The notes beneath the pieces are model-generated. The model had not been told where the DNA came from. It saw nothing but the letters and a program-made list of their open reading frames with translations, and searched no databases. The translations under genes were made by a program, and so were the position numbers. From JADLGL01 sp050184415 (lineage in GTDB: Bacteria; Pseudomonadota; Alphaproteobacteria; Rhizobiales; Kaistiaceae), in NCBI GenBank assembly GCA_050184415.1, contig JBFXAJ010000006.1, forward strand, positions 1 through 64,000: DNA of 64,000 nt. The letters run 5' to 3'. Shown piece after piece: positions 1 to 9,895 of this stretch (position 1 is the first letter of the stretch; every line of letters begins with the position of its first letter).

Positions 1-114
1 CCGGTCGAACCTGTGCCCGGCCCCGCCGATCCGGCCCCCGCGCCCGTTCCGATGCCGGTCGAGCCGGCTCCGGCCCCAGAGCCGGCCCCGGCTCCGGCGC
101 CGCCGGCACCGTAG
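1..114 (+). CDS. C-terminal tail of an unidentified protein (partial)
   Basis: The reading frame open from the first base ends at a TAG at 112-114. The 37 visible residues are almost only proline, alanine, glutamate and valine (PVEP and PAPAPEP repeats), a low-complexity tail. The body of the protein lies outside the window, so its family cannot be read. In many Hyphomicrobiales the genes just before rppH are a CtpA-type S41 peptidase and a divergent polysaccharide deacetylase, either of which could carry such a tail. That is only a guess from gene order. Confidence 0.6.
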   Translation, partial: PVEPVPGPADPAPAPVPMPVEPAPAPEPAPAPAPPAP

Positions 115-157
115 TCAGACAGCGCCGGTCGGCACCCGCCGGCCGGCGCGACCACAC

Positions 158-352
158 ATGGCCCCCAATCCTCCTCCGCTCCCCAGGAAGTCCGGGATCG
201 GCTTCGTCGGCGTGGCGCTCACGCTTCTCGGGATCGTCCTCGTCGCGGGGGTGATCTACATGATCATCGCATGGGAACCCGGCGTCGCGCCGCGGAGCGC
301 GATAAACCCGAACGGGCCGGAACCGGCGGCGCCCGTCGAACCCGCGCCGTGA
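158..352 (+). CDS. Small single-pass membrane protein, unknown function
   Basis: A 64-residue protein with a short basic N-terminus (PRKSG), one clear hydrophobic segment at about residues 13-38 (GFVGVALTLLG onward), and a Pro/Ala-rich tail ending VEPAP, similar in style to the tail of the preceding gene. It lies 43 bp after that gene and 25 bp before rppH on the same strand, so all three may be co-transcribed. I do not recognise a family. The single TM span suggests an inner-membrane anchor with a short periplasmic tail. The compositional match to the upstream tail could mean a functional link or simply shared local composition. Confidence 0.5.
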   Translation: MAPNPPPLPRKSGIGFVGVALTLLGIVLVAGVIYMIIAWEPGVAPRSAINPNGPEPAAPVEPAP

Positions 353-377
353 CGACCGCGTCACCAAGGCTTTCAAA

Positions 378-890
378 GTGACCGCTTTCGATCTCCTGCC
401 CTACCGGCCCTGCGCCGGCATTGCCCTCTTCAACCGCGCCGGCAAGGTCTTCGTCGGCCGGCGCCTCGACGGCCCGGAGGAGGCGGAGGGCACCGGCCGA
501 TGGTGGCAGATGCCACAGGGCGGGATCGACGACGGCGAGGACCTCGAGGCGGCGGCACGACGCGAGCTGTTCGAGGAGACCAACGCCCGGAGCGTGTCGC
601 TCCTCGGCCTTCACCCCGACTGGCTGCTCTACGACCTGCCTCCGGAACTTCTCGGCAAGGCCTGGGGCGGCAAGTTCCGCGGCCAGCGCATCCGCTATGT
701 CGCGTTCCGCTTCGAGGGCGAGGACAGCGAGATCGATGTCCGCAATCCCGGCGGCGGCCACAAGCCGGAGTTCGTCGAGTGGCGCTGGGAGGACCTGTCC
801 GCCCTGCCCGACCTCATCGTCCCCTTCAAGCGCGACGTCTATCGGTCAGTCGCGACGGAATTCGCTCCGTTCGCGGCGCAGGATCGGTGA
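378..890 (+). CDS. rppH: RNA pyrophosphohydrolase RppH (Nudix hydrolase)
   Basis: A 170-residue Nudix hydrolase with a GTG start. The Nudix box runs from about residue 48 to 70: GGIDDGED, then the metal-binding RELFEET core with R62, E63, E66 and E67. Asparagine replaces the usual glycine right after EET. The N-terminal YRPCAGIALFN and the WQMPQGG motif are typical of RppH/NudH. RppH removes pyrophosphate from the 5' triphosphate of mRNA, which triggers RNase E decay, and also cleaves dinucleoside polyphosphates. Length fits the family (about 160-175). Placement near the atp operon region is common in Hyphomicrobiales. Confidence 0.93.
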   Translation: MTAFDLLPYRPCAGIALFNRAGKVFVGRRLDGPEEAEGTGRWWQMPQGGIDDGEDLEAAARRELFEETNARSVSLLGLHPDWLLYDLPPELLGKAWGGKFRGQRIRYVAFRFEGEDSEIDVRNPGGGHKPEFVEWRWEDLSALPDLIVPFKRDVYRSVATEFAPFAAQDR

Positions 891-935
891 CGGGGTAGCG
901 TCGGCTCAGTAGCACTTCGGACTCAGGCAGCGCCC

Positions 936-1628
936 CTACCTTGCGTCGGCAACCGCGTCGCGCGAGCCGAGACCGAGCTGCTCGGCAACCTGCCCGATGG
1001 CATCCACCAGCACGCCCGTCGGCTGCGCGCCGACCACCGCCCATTTCCCGGCAAGGATGAAGCACGGCACGCCGGTGATGCCCATGCGCTGGAGATCCTG
1101 GATCTCGCGCTGGATGGCGGTGCGGTCGACGTCGCTGGCGAGGCGGCTGAGCGTTTCGTCGAAATCGAGGCCGACTTCCGCACCGATTGCGGCGAGCACG
1201 TCATGGTCGCCGATGTAGCCGCCTTCGGTGAAGTGGGTGACGAACAGCCGTTCCACGACCTCGCGCTGGCGACCGACTTCGCTGGCCCAGCGGATCAGGC
1301 GATGCGCGTCGAGGGTGTTCGGATAGCGCTCGACGAGGTCGAAGCGATAGTCGATGCCGACGTCCTGGCCGAGCGCGACAAGGCGCGCATGGGCGTCCTC
1401 GAGCCGCCGCGGATCGCCGAACTTGGCTACCAGATAGTCGTGCTGGTCGACCCCCTCGACCGGAACGGTCGGATCAAGCTGGAATGGCCGCCACCTGATG
1501 TCGACCGGAATATCCGGGCGTTCGGCAAGGGCCTCGTCGAGCCGGCGCTTGCCAAGGAAGCACCACGGGCAGACGACGTCCACGGCAACGTCGATGGAGA
1601 CGGATTGGGGCTGGGAATGCGCTGTCAT
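936..1628 (-). CDS. DsbA-family oxidoreductase (FrnE-like)
   Basis: A 230-residue thioredoxin-fold protein with a CPWC active site at residues 20-23 followed by FLGKRRL, the hallmark of the FrnE/DsbA-like subfamily (PF01323), which also includes 2-hydroxychromene-2-carboxylate isomerases. The C-terminal GITGVPCFIL segment supplies the cis-proline loop. No signal peptide is visible, so it is probably cytoplasmic, unlike classical DsbA. FrnE proteins are linked to oxidative and cadmium stress and disulphide isomerisation; the substrate here is unknown. It lies downstream of atpC on the same strand with a 50-bp gap, so some read-through from the atp operon is possible. Confidence 0.88.
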   Translation of the reverse strand: MTAHSQPQSVSIDVAVDVVCPWCFLGKRRLDEALAERPDIPVDIRWRPFQLDPTVPVEGVDQHDYLVAKFGDPRRLEDAHARLVALGQDVGIDYRFDLVERYPNTLDAHRLIRWASEVGRQREVVERLFVTHFTEGGYIGDHDVLAAIGAEVGLDFDETLSRLASDVDRTAIQREIQDLQRMGITGVPCFILAGKWAVVGAQPTGVLVDAIGQVAEQLGLGSRDAVADAR

Positions 1629-1678
1629 TTCCCAGAGATGGGCGTTTTACTATGAGAAGTAAAGTGCCCGGACGCTCG

Positions 1679-2107
1679 CTAATGCGTCGCCGCGCTGCCC
1701 GCGGGACGGCCCATCTCGGTCTGGACTTCGCGGAGCTGCAGCACCTTGAGGGCCGCGGCCGCCTTCAGCGTCTCGTCCTTGGCCGCGGCAGCTTCCTGCT
1801 CAGCTTCCTGGATCAGGCCGCCGATAAGCTCGCCCGTCAGCTCGCCGAGCGGCACGGCGTTCTCGGCGAGGATCGTGAGGCCGTCGGCATTCACGTCGGC
1901 AAAGCCGCCGCGGACGAAGATCCGCTCGCGCTTCCCGGCGGCAAGAGTGATGTCGACGATGCCCGGACGGAGCGTCGTCATGACCGGGGCGTGGCCGATG
2001 AGGACGGTGAACTGTCCTTCGCTGCCGGGCACGACGACCTGGGACGCCTTCTCCGACATGAGGAGGCGCTCGGGCGACACGAGGTCGAACTGGAACGGAT
2101 CAGCCAT
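1679..2107 (-). CDS. atpC: F1 ATP synthase epsilon subunit
   Basis: A 142-residue protein with the N-terminal beta-sandwich start FQFDLVSPERLLMS and the motif VVPGSEGQFTVLIGHAPVMT typical of epsilon subunits, followed by a helical hairpin rich in alanine and glutamate. Epsilon sits on the central stalk, couples F1 to F0 and restrains ATP hydrolysis. It is the last gene of atpHAGDC. It is separated from atpD by about 110 bp carrying a repeat hairpin rather than by the short gap usual in this operon. Confidence 0.95.
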   Translation of the reverse strand: MADPFQFDLVSPERLLMSEKASQVVVPGSEGQFTVLIGHAPVMTTLRPGIVDITLAAGKRERIFVRGGFADVNADGLTILAENAVPLGELTGELIGGLIQEAEQEAAAAKDETLKAAAALKVLQLREVQTEMGRPAGSAATH

Positions 2108-2121
2108 GGTCGCTGCGCTTT

Positions 2122-2203
2122 AGCGAATGGCGAATAGCGAATAGCGAATAGTCATCGCCGTCCTCTATTCCCCCTATTCGCTACTCCCTATTCGCTATTC
2201 GCT
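2122..2203. repeat. GCGAATA tandem/inverted repeat hairpin between atpD and atpC
   Basis: On the plus strand 2122-2151 carries repeated GCGAAT(A/G) units, and 2165-2203 carries the complementary CTATTCGC units. Together they form a long imperfect inverted repeat around a 13-base centre. It lies wholly between atpD and atpC, in transcribed operon sequence. It could fold in the mRNA and damp expression or stability of the distal atpC. Repeats of this style occur between genes in Hyphomicrobiales genomes, as far as I recall. Confidence 0.75.
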
Positions 2204-2217
2204 CTAGCTTCCGCCGC

Positions 2218-3687
2218 CTAGGCGGCCTCTGCTGCCATTTTCTTCGCCGCCTCGATCACGTCCTCGATGCCGCCGGCCATCATGAAGGCAGGCTCGGGGA
2301 GGTGATCGTACTCGCCATCGACCAGGCCCTTGAAGCCCTTGATGGTGTCCGCGAGGTCGACGAGCTTGCCCGGACGGCCGGTGAAGACTTCGGCGACGTG
2401 GAAGGGCTGCGAGAGGAAGCGCTCTACCTTGCGGGCGCGGGCGACCGTCGTCTTGTCCTCCTCGGACAGCTCGTCCATGCCGAGGATCGCGATGATGTCC
2501 TGCAGCGACTTGTAGCGCTGGAGAACCTCCTGCACCCGGCGGGCGACGGCGTAGTGCTCCTCGCCGACGATGCGCGGATCGAGCATGCGCGAGGTCGAGT
2601 CGAGCGGATCCACCGCGGGGTAGATGCCCTTTTCCGAGATCGCGCGGTTCAGCGTGGTCGTGGCGTCGAGATGGGCGAACGACGTCGCCGGTGCCGGATC
2701 GGTCAGATCGTCGGCGGGCACGTAGATCGCCTGCACGGAGGTGATCGAGCCCTTGGTGGTGGTGGTGATGCGCTCCTGGAGCGCGCCCATATCGGTCGCG
2801 AGCGTCGGCTGGTAGCCCACCGCCGACGGGATGCGGCCGAGAAGCGCCGACAGCTCCGAGCCCGCCTGGGTGAAGCGGAAGATGTTGTCGACGAAGAACA
2901 GCACGTCCTGACCCTGGTCGCGGAAGTGCTCGGCGACGGTGAGGCCCGACAGCGCGACGCGGGCGCGGGCACCCGGCGGCTCGTTCATCTGGCCGTAGAC
3001 GAGGGCGCATTTCGAGCCGGCCGACGAGCCGTTGTTCTCGTGCGGGTCCTTGTTCACGCCCGATTCGATCATCTCGTGATAGAGGTCGTTGCCCTCGCGG
3101 GTGCGCTCGCCGACGCCGGCGAACACCGAATAGCCGCCATGGGCCTTGGCGATGTTGTTGATCAGCTCCTGGATCAGCACCGTCTTGCCGACGCCGGCAC
3201 CGCCGAAGAGACCGATCTTGCCGCCGCGGGCGTAGGGCGCGAGGAGGTCGACGACCTTGATGCCGGTGACCAGGATCTCCGCCTCGGTCGACTGCTCGAC
3301 ATAGGCCGGGGCCGGCGCATGGATCGGACGAAGGCCGGCGGTCGTGGTGATCGGGCCCGCCTCGTCGACCGGCTCGCCGATGACGTTCATGATGCGGCCG
3401 AGCGTTTCCTCGCCGACCGGGACCTGGATCGGGGAGCCGGTGTCGACGACCGACTGGCCGCGGACGAGGCCCTCCGTCGCGTCCATCGCGACCGCGCGGA
3501 CCGTGCTCTCGCCGAGGTGCTGCGCGACTTCGAGGACCAGGCGGTTGCCGTGATTGTCGGTCTCGAGCGCGTTCAGAATGGCCGGCAGCGCGCCGTCGAA
3601 CTGAACGTCGACGACCGCGCCCGTCACCTGCACGACACGCCCTGCGGCCTTCGTGGCGGCCGCTGCCTTGGTGGATGCCTTGGCCAT
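2218..3687 (-). CDS. atpD: F1 ATP synthase beta subunit
   Basis: The 489-residue catalytic beta subunit. The P-loop GGAGVGKT is at about residues 162-169, the Walker B region reads VLFFVDNIFRFT, and the alpha/beta family signature PAVDPLDSTS is present. I chose the ATG at 3687, which has AGGAGG upstream. A longer frame to 3735 exists but adds an unconserved basic stretch. The N-terminus carries an Ala/Lys-rich extension (AKASTKAAAATKAAG) before the conserved GRVVQVTGAVVDV start, common in Hyphomicrobiales. Beta subunits hold the three catalytic sites for ATP synthesis. Confidence 0.97.
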   Translation of the reverse strand: MAKASTKAAAATKAAGRVVQVTGAVVDVQFDGALPAILNALETDNHGNRLVLEVAQHLGESTVRAVAMDATEGLVRGQSVVDTGSPIQVPVGEETLGRIMNVIGEPVDEAGPITTTAGLRPIHAPAPAYVEQSTEAEILVTGIKVVDLLAPYARGGKIGLFGGAGVGKTVLIQELINNIAKAHGGYSVFAGVGERTREGNDLYHEMIESGVNKDPHENNGSSAGSKCALVYGQMNEPPGARARVALSGLTVAEHFRDQGQDVLFFVDNIFRFTQAGSELSALLGRIPSAVGYQPTLATDMGALQERITTTTKGSITSVQAIYVPADDLTDPAPATSFAHLDATTTLNRAISEKGIYPAVDPLDSTSRMLDPRIVGEEHYAVARRVQEVLQRYKSLQDIIAILGMDELSEEDKTTVARARKVERFLSQPFHVAEVFTGRPGKLVDLADTIKGFKGLVDGEYDHLPEPAFMMAGGIEDVIEAAKKMAAEAA

Positions 3688-3749
3688 GATCTCTCTCGTC
3701 CTCCTGGCGCGACCCGCTGGTCTCGCCGCGTTCATGCGATCCTAAGTCG

Positions 3750-3980
3750 TTATGCGCCGGTAAGCTCGAGCCGGCGTTCGACTCGGCCCAGTCTTTCCTC
3801 GATCCGATCAACGCGCCCGTTGAGCACGCCGATCTGGGTCATCACATGACCCAGCGTTCCTTCGATGCTGCTGATCCGCGCTTTGACGTCGATCATGTCG
3901 AGAGCGACGCCATCCACCGCCTTCCGGATGTGGCGGAGGTGTTCGAGTACGAGGTTGTCGGTTTCGTTGGCCATGACCAC
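3750..3980 (-). CDS. Small coiled-coil protein inserted between atpG and atpD
   Basis: A 76-residue (GTG at 3980) or 74-residue (ATG at 3974) protein. It starts with NLVLEHLRHIRKAVD, then shows heptad-like repeats through SSIEGTLGHV, GVLNGRVDRIEERL and GRVERRLEL, so almost the whole chain is predicted coiled coil. Short proteins of this look (EHLRxIR then LDRIExRLxRIERRL) are common orphan genes in Hyphomicrobiales, and their function is unknown to me. Here it lies inside the F1 operon, 6 bp after atpG and 62 bp before atpD, on the coding strand, so it must be transcribed with ATP synthase genes. It could be a late insertion or a genuine accessory factor. Confidence 0.75.
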   Translation of the reverse strand: MVMANETDNLVLEHLRHIRKAVDGVALDMIDVKARISSIEGTLGHVMTQIGVLNGRVDRIEERLGRVERRLELTGA

Positions 3981-3986
3981 CCGATC

Positions 3987-4865
3987 CTACACCGCCTCGG
4001 CGCCCGAGATGATCTCGATGAGTTCCTTCGTGATCTGGGCTTGCCGGCTGCGGTTATATTCGAGGGTATAGCGCTGGATCGTCTCGCCCGCATTCCGGGT
4101 CGCATTGTCCATCGCGTTCATCTGCGCGCCGAAGAATCCGGCGGAGTTCTCGAGGAGAGCGCGAAGGATCTGGATCGAGATGTTCCGCGGCAGGAGTTCG
4201 GTGAGGATGGTCTCCTCGTCCGGCTCATATTCATACGCCGCGCCGCCGCCCGCCTGGGCGGTGTCGCCGGTGATGACCGCAGGGATAAGCTGCTGCGCCG
4301 TCGGGATCTGCGCGATCACCGACTTGAAGGTCGAGAAGAACAGGGTCGCGACGTCGAACTGGCCCTCGTCGAACAGCGCCAGGATGCGCTTGCCGATCAT
4401 GTCGGCCTCGGTGAAGCCGACGACGCGGACGGCGCGAAGATCGATCCGGTCGAGGATGCGGTTCGGGAACAGGCGGCGGAGGATGTCGAAGCCCTTGCGG
4501 CCGACGCAGAGGAACTTGACGTCCTTGCCTTCGCGGATCAGCCGGACCGCATGATCGCGGGCGGCACGGGCGATCGCCGAGTTGAACGCACCGGCAAGAC
4601 CGCGCTCGGCGGTGCAGACGACGAGGAGGTGGGTCTGGTCCGAGCCGGTGCCGACCATGAGGCGCGGCGCGCCGTCCTGGCCCTGGACCGCCGCCGAGAC
4701 GTTGACGAGCACCTTGTTCATGCGCTCCGCATAGGGCCGCGCCGCCTCGGCGCGCGCCTGGGCGCGCCGGAGCTTCGACGCGGCGACCATCTGCATCGCC
4801 TTGGTGATCTTCCGCGTCGCCTTGACCGAGGCGATGCGGTTGCGGAGCTCTTTCAGGCTGGCCAT
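3987..4865 (-). CDS. atpG: F1 ATP synthase gamma subunit
   Basis: A 292-residue gamma subunit, the rotating central shaft of F1. The N-terminal MASLKELRNRIASVKAT helix, the TKAMQMVAASKLRRAQ motif, the ERGLAGAFNS segment and the C-terminal helix NATRNAGETIQ with NRSRQAQITKELIEI are all diagnostic. Length is normal. It is downstream of atpA with a 64-bp gap and upstream of the small coiled-coil gene. Confidence 0.96.
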   Translation of the reverse strand: MASLKELRNRIASVKATRKITKAMQMVAASKLRRAQARAEAARPYAERMNKVLVNVSAAVQGQDGAPRLMVGTGSDQTHLLVVCTAERGLAGAFNSAIARAARDHAVRLIREGKDVKFLCVGRKGFDILRRLFPNRILDRIDLRAVRVVGFTEADMIGKRILALFDEGQFDVATLFFSTFKSVIAQIPTAQQLIPAVITGDTAQAGGGAAYEYEPDEETILTELLPRNISIQILRALLENSAGFFGAQMNAMDNATRNAGETIQRYTLEYNRSRQAQITKELIEIISGAEAV

Positions 4866-4929
4866 CGGCTACCGGGCACGAAGGGTTGCGTTCGCCGCCC
4901 CGGATTCCGGAGCGACATCAATGGTGAAG

Positions 4930-6458
<1,529 letters not shown>

Positions 6459-6459
<1 letters not shown>

Positions 6460-7019
6460 CAGCCTGCCTCTTTCATGGCGAACTTCAGTGCGTTGAGCTT
6501 GGTCTTGAGCGAGGTGTCCACCATCCGGCTCCCGACCTGGACGACCAGCCCGCCGATCAGGGAGGCATCGACCTTCTGATTGAGCGAGACGTCCTTGCCC
6601 ATGGATTGCTTGAGCGCGTCTCTGAGCGCCGCAATTTGTGCCGCGCTCAGCGGCTCGGCGCTCGTCACCGTCGCGGTGATCTCGCCGCGCTCCTTGGCCA
6701 GCATCTGGCGGAACGCGGTGATGATGTCGGGGAGCGCAAACAGGCGGCGATTGCTCGCGACGACCTTGATGAAATTGGCGGTGAGGACGCCCGTCCCTGC
6801 CCTTTCGAGGACGGCGGCCATCGCGCGGGTCTGGTCCTCGGAGGAGAAGATCGGGCTCTTCACGAGCCGCATCAGATCTTCGGAGGAATCCAGGAGGCCG
6901 CTGACGCCCTCGAGATCGGACGCGACCTCGTCGAGCGCGTTCTCGTCCCGCGCCAGTTCGAACAGCGCGGACGCGTAGCGCTGGGCCACTCCGGAAACCG
7001 TTACCTCTGTCTCCGCCAC
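6459..7019 (-). CDS. atpH: F1 ATP synthase delta subunit
   Basis: Delta subunit (OSCP-like), the peripheral-stalk connector between F1 and F0 subunit b. The conserved SGVAQRYASALFELA start, the segment NFIKVVASNRRLFALPDI and the C-terminal IGGLVVQVGSRMVDTSLKTKL are all present. I prefer the GTG at 7019, preceded by GAGAGAGG, giving 186 residues. A GTG at 7034 in the same frame would add five residues and has a weaker ribosome-binding site. It is the first gene of the F1 operon, whose promoter must lie in the gap up to 7406. Confidence 0.93.
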
Positions 7020-7406
7020 TGTCCCTCTCTCCACGACCGCGCCATCCCGGCGGCGGTCCGGCCCCTTCTCGTAAGGCCTTGAAACGGATAGGAAAACGCC
7101 AGTTTCCGGAGGCCCGAGCCCCTCACCTTCCCGAAAACCGCGCGTTCCCTAGCACGGCCCCCCAAGAGGGGCAACACAGCGGCGCCTCAGTTTCCATGGC
7201 GGAGAAAGTGTCGCAGCGCCCGCACGGATGGCCCTATGCGCTTTTGGCGCATTGCCGGGATTCCGGCGACCGACTATTTTGGTCTGCATACCAGTCGAGG
7301 TCGCTTCCGGGGCGCGACGCCTCCCCCAAAATCATCGCTCCGCCTTCCTAGCCGCGCGCTCCGACGACCGGCAGCCCGCGACGCTTCGCACGAGTCTGAC
7401 CGCGCC
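7020..7406. other. Divergent intergenic region between atpH and sulP
   Basis: About 390 bp separate the divergent atp operon and the SulP gene. It must hold both promoters, but I cannot assign confident -35/-10 boxes. A longer SulP frame reaches back to 7236, yet its extra 57 residues are unconserved and basic, so I treat that stretch as untranslated. No RNA gene or repeat is evident. Confidence 0.5.
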
Positions 7407-9071
7407 ATGTCCGCCCGGTCGCTTCGCATCCCTTCGACGCCGAACTTCACGCCGAAGCTCGTCACGGTGTTCCGCGAGGGCTACGGCCTCCGCTCCCTTC
7501 GTGCCGACGCCATCGCAGGCATCACGGTTGCGATCGTGGCGCTGCCGCTGTCGATGGCGATCGCCATCGCTTCGGGCGTCCCGCCCGAGCGCGGCCTCTA
7601 CACCGCGATCATCGGCGGATTCCTGATCTCGGCCCTCGGCGGCAGCCGGTTCCAGATCGGCGGCCCGGCCGGCGCCTTCATCGTCCTGGTCGCCGGCACT
7701 GTGCTCCAGCACGGCATCGACGGGATGGTCCTCGCCACCTTCATGGCGGGCGGCCTCCTCGTCCTGATGGGGCTGCTGCGGGTTGGCTCATACATCCGCT
7801 ACATCCCGCTGCCGGTCACCGTGGGCTTCACGGCCGGCATTGCCGTCATCATCTTCGCGTCGCAGATCCACGACCTTCTCGGCCTTTCGCTTGCCCATGA
7901 GCCGGCGGAATTCGCCGCCAAAATCGAGGCCCTGTGGGGTGCCGCATCGTCGATCACGCCGGCCGCGGTGGCGATCGCCGTGCTGACGATCGGGATCATC
8001 CTGTTCCTCCGCCGCAAGCGGCCAACCTGGCCGGCGCTTCTCATCGCGGTCGCAGTGGCTTCGGTCGCCGGCGCGCTGTTCCATCTGCCGCTCGAGACCA
8101 TCGGCACCCGCTTCGGCGGCATCCCGAGCGGCCTGCCCGCGCCGCATCTGCCGGCCTTCAGTCTCGAGAAGGTCACCGCCGTCCTTCCCGACGCGATCGC
8201 CTTCGCCTTCCTCGGCGCGATCGAATCGCTCCTTTCGGCAGTCGTCGCCGACAGCATGACCGGGCGGCGCCATCGCTCGAATGGCGAACTGGTGGCACAA
8301 GGCGTCGCCAACATGGGATCGGCGCTGTTCGGCGGCATCTGCGCCACCGGCACCATCGCCCGCACCGCGACCAATATCCGCGCCGGCGCGAAGAGCCCGA
8401 TCGCGGGCATGCTCCACGCGCTGTTCCTCCTCCTCTTCATGCTCGTGGCGGCGCCGGTCGCAAGCTACATCCCGCTCGCCGCGCTTGCAGGCGTCCTCGC
8501 CGTCGTCGCCTTCAACATGGTCGAGTGGCATGCGCTGCGGCGGCTGCTGCGCACCTCGTGGGGCGACGTCCTCGCGATTGCGGTGACGCTCGGCGTGACG
8601 CTGTTCCGCGACCTCGTCGAGGGGATCGCCGCAGGCCTCATCGTTTGCGTTGCCGTCCTCATCGGCCGCATGGTCAAGTCGATGAGGGTTTCAGGGGCGC
8701 GGGACGAGGGCCACGAGGACGTCGAGGTCCTCCGCCTCTCCGGCCCGCTGTTCTTCGGCACGGCGGCCGAGACCGGTCCCATGCTGGCGCGATCCGTCGG
8801 CACTGCCCGCCATGTGGTCGTCGATCTATCCGACGTGTGGCTCCTCGATGCGAGCGCGGCGGACGGTCTCGAACGAACCGTCGCTTCCCTCGCGCGGGAG
8901 GGCCGGACGATCCACCTTGCCGGCGGCGAACGTGTCGGCGCGATGCTCCGCAAGACGATCGTCGACCTGCCGTCCGTCCATCTCTATGGCAGCGTCGAGG
9001 AGGCGCTGACGGCAATCACCCCGCAGCCGTCACCTGCAGCGACCGCTGCCACCGCCCCCGAAAACGCCTAG
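7407..9071 (+). CDS. SulP-family anion transporter with STAS domain
   Basis: A 554-residue inner-membrane transporter. The SulP signature starts at about residue 30 (ADAIAGITVAIVALPLSMAIAIASG), is followed by about 10-12 hydrophobic spans, and ends with a STAS domain (about 430-540: LRLSGPLFFGTA, then VVVDLSDVWLLDASA). SulP proteins carry sulfate, bicarbonate or other anions; this type is often annotated as a sulfate permease, but the substrate cannot be read from sequence. The ATG at 7407 was chosen because the conserved region begins shortly after it. It is divergent from the atp operon and differs from the second SulP gene at 15456 in lacking a cyclic-nucleotide-binding domain. Confidence 0.9.
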   Translation: MSARSLRIPSTPNFTPKLVTVFREGYGLRSLRADAIAGITVAIVALPLSMAIAIASGVPPERGLYTAIIGGFLISALGGSRFQIGGPAGAFIVLVAGTVLQHGIDGMVLATFMAGGLLVLMGLLRVGSYIRYIPLPVTVGFTAGIAVIIFASQIHDLLGLSLAHEPAEFAAKIEALWGAASSITPAAVAIAVLTIGIILFLRRKRPTWPALLIAVAVASVAGALFHLPLETIGTRFGGIPSGLPAPHLPAFSLEKVTAVLPDAIAFAFLGAIESLLSAVVADSMTGRRHRSNGELVAQGVANMGSALFGGICATGTIARTATNIRAGAKSPIAGMLHALFLLLFMLVAAPVASYIPLAALAGVLAVVAFNMVEWHALRRLLRTSWGDVLAIAVTLGVTLFRDLVEGIAAGLIVCVAVLIGRMVKSMRVSGARDEGHEDVEVLRLSGPLFFGTAAETGPMLARSVGTARHVVVDLSDVWLLDASAADGLERTVASLAREGRTIHLAGGERVGAMLRKTIVDLPSVHLYGSVEEALTAITPQPSPAATAATAPENA

Positions 9072-9156
9072 CTTCCATATCCCGCGGGCCGCTCTGCTGC
9101 CGCGAAGGCAGCGTTAGCATCGGCAAGAGACCCGCGCGCAGGGAGCCCATGCCGCC

Positions 9157-9660
9157 ATGGCCAAGAAGATCGACATCGCGAGCCTGCCGGAAATCGTCGG
9201 CAGCATGTACCCCACGCCCTTCCACGAGCCGAGCCTGTCGCGCGAGCGGCGCGCGCTCGGCGACGCCGCCGGACTGTCCCAGTTCGGCGTCAATCTCCTG
9301 CGGCTCCCGCCCGGCGCCTGGTCGAGCCAGCGGCACTGGCACACCAAGGAGGACGAGTTCATCCTCGTGCTCAGCGGCGAGGTGACCCTCGTGACCGATG
9401 CGGGGCCGGAGATCCTGCGCGCCGGCGATGCGGCCGGCTTCAAGGCCGGCGATCCGGACGGCCATTGCCTGCAGAACCGCTCGAACGAGGACGCCACGGT
9501 GCTTGAGATCGGCACGCGGATCGCCGGGGACGTTGCGAACTACTCGGACATCGACATGCGGACGGTTCCGGAAGGCAGCCCGCCCTATGTCCATCGCGAC
9601 GGCACGCCCTATCCGGATCATGGGCGGCGGGCGAAGAAGGTGCCCAACCCGGAGGCGTAG
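9157..9660 (+). CDS. Cupin-domain protein
   Basis: A 167-residue single-domain cupin. Motif 1 (HWHTKEDEFILVLSGEVTLVTD, residues about 61-82) supplies the His and Glu metal ligands, and motif 2 follows as GDAAGFKAGDPDGHCLQN with its His. The C-terminal YVHRDGTPYP is typical of a widespread uncharacterised proteobacterial family. The cupin fold usually binds a metal and may act as an isomerase, dioxygenase or sensor; no substrate is evident. It stands 85 bp after the SulP gene and may be co-transcribed with it and the small DNA-binding protein that follows. Confidence 0.85.
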   Translation: MAKKIDIASLPEIVGSMYPTPFHEPSLSRERRALGDAAGLSQFGVNLLRLPPGAWSSQRHWHTKEDEFILVLSGEVTLVTDAGPEILRAGDAAGFKAGDPDGHCLQNRSNEDATVLEIGTRIAGDVANYSDIDMRTVPEGSPPYVHRDGTPYPDHGRRAKKVPNPEA

Positions 9661-9683
9661 CGATACAAGGAGGGAGCAGGACC

Positions 9684-9887
9684 ATGCCCGAGCACGAACA
9701 CGGTGCCCAAGCCACCAACCTGCGGCTGTCTGAGAGAAAGGCGGTGACTATCCGGCTTTCCGAAGAGCTGATGTGGGAACTTCGAGCAATGGCACGCAGC
9801 GAGGGTCGTACGATGAGTTCAATCGTCGAGGAGGCGTTGCGACGTGTCGTCGGCGACGACCACCCAGAGGAAGAGAAACGCGCCTAA
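9684..9887 (+). CDS. Ribbon-helix-helix (CopG/Arc-like) protein
   Basis: A 67-residue protein with an RHH fold signature: the beta strand KAVTIRLSEELMWELRAMA followed by a helix with GRTMSSIVEEALRRVV. RHH proteins bind DNA as dimers and commonly act as antitoxins or autorepressors. No toxin gene follows: the next gene is priA on the opposite strand. It is therefore an orphan antitoxin or a stand-alone regulator. It follows the cupin gene by 23 bp, with AAGGAGGG upstream of the start, so it is probably translated. Confidence 0.75.
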   Translation: MPEHEHGAQATNLRLSERKAVTIRLSEELMWELRAMARSEGRTMSSIVEEALRRVVGDDHPEEEKRA

Positions 9888-9895
9888 CGCAGCAG

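Noticed and set aside
2302..3849. 515-residue plus-strand open frame opposite atpD
   Set aside because: Shadow of atpD on the other strand, with no motif.
7079..7351. 90-residue plus-strand frame before the SulP gene
   Set aside because: No ribosome-binding site and no recognisable motif; it lies in the promoter gap.
9096..9112. Hairpin GCTGCC-GCGAA-GGCAGC after the SulP gene as terminator
   Set aside because: Six-base stem without a T-tract, and it lies close to the next gene's ribosome-binding site.
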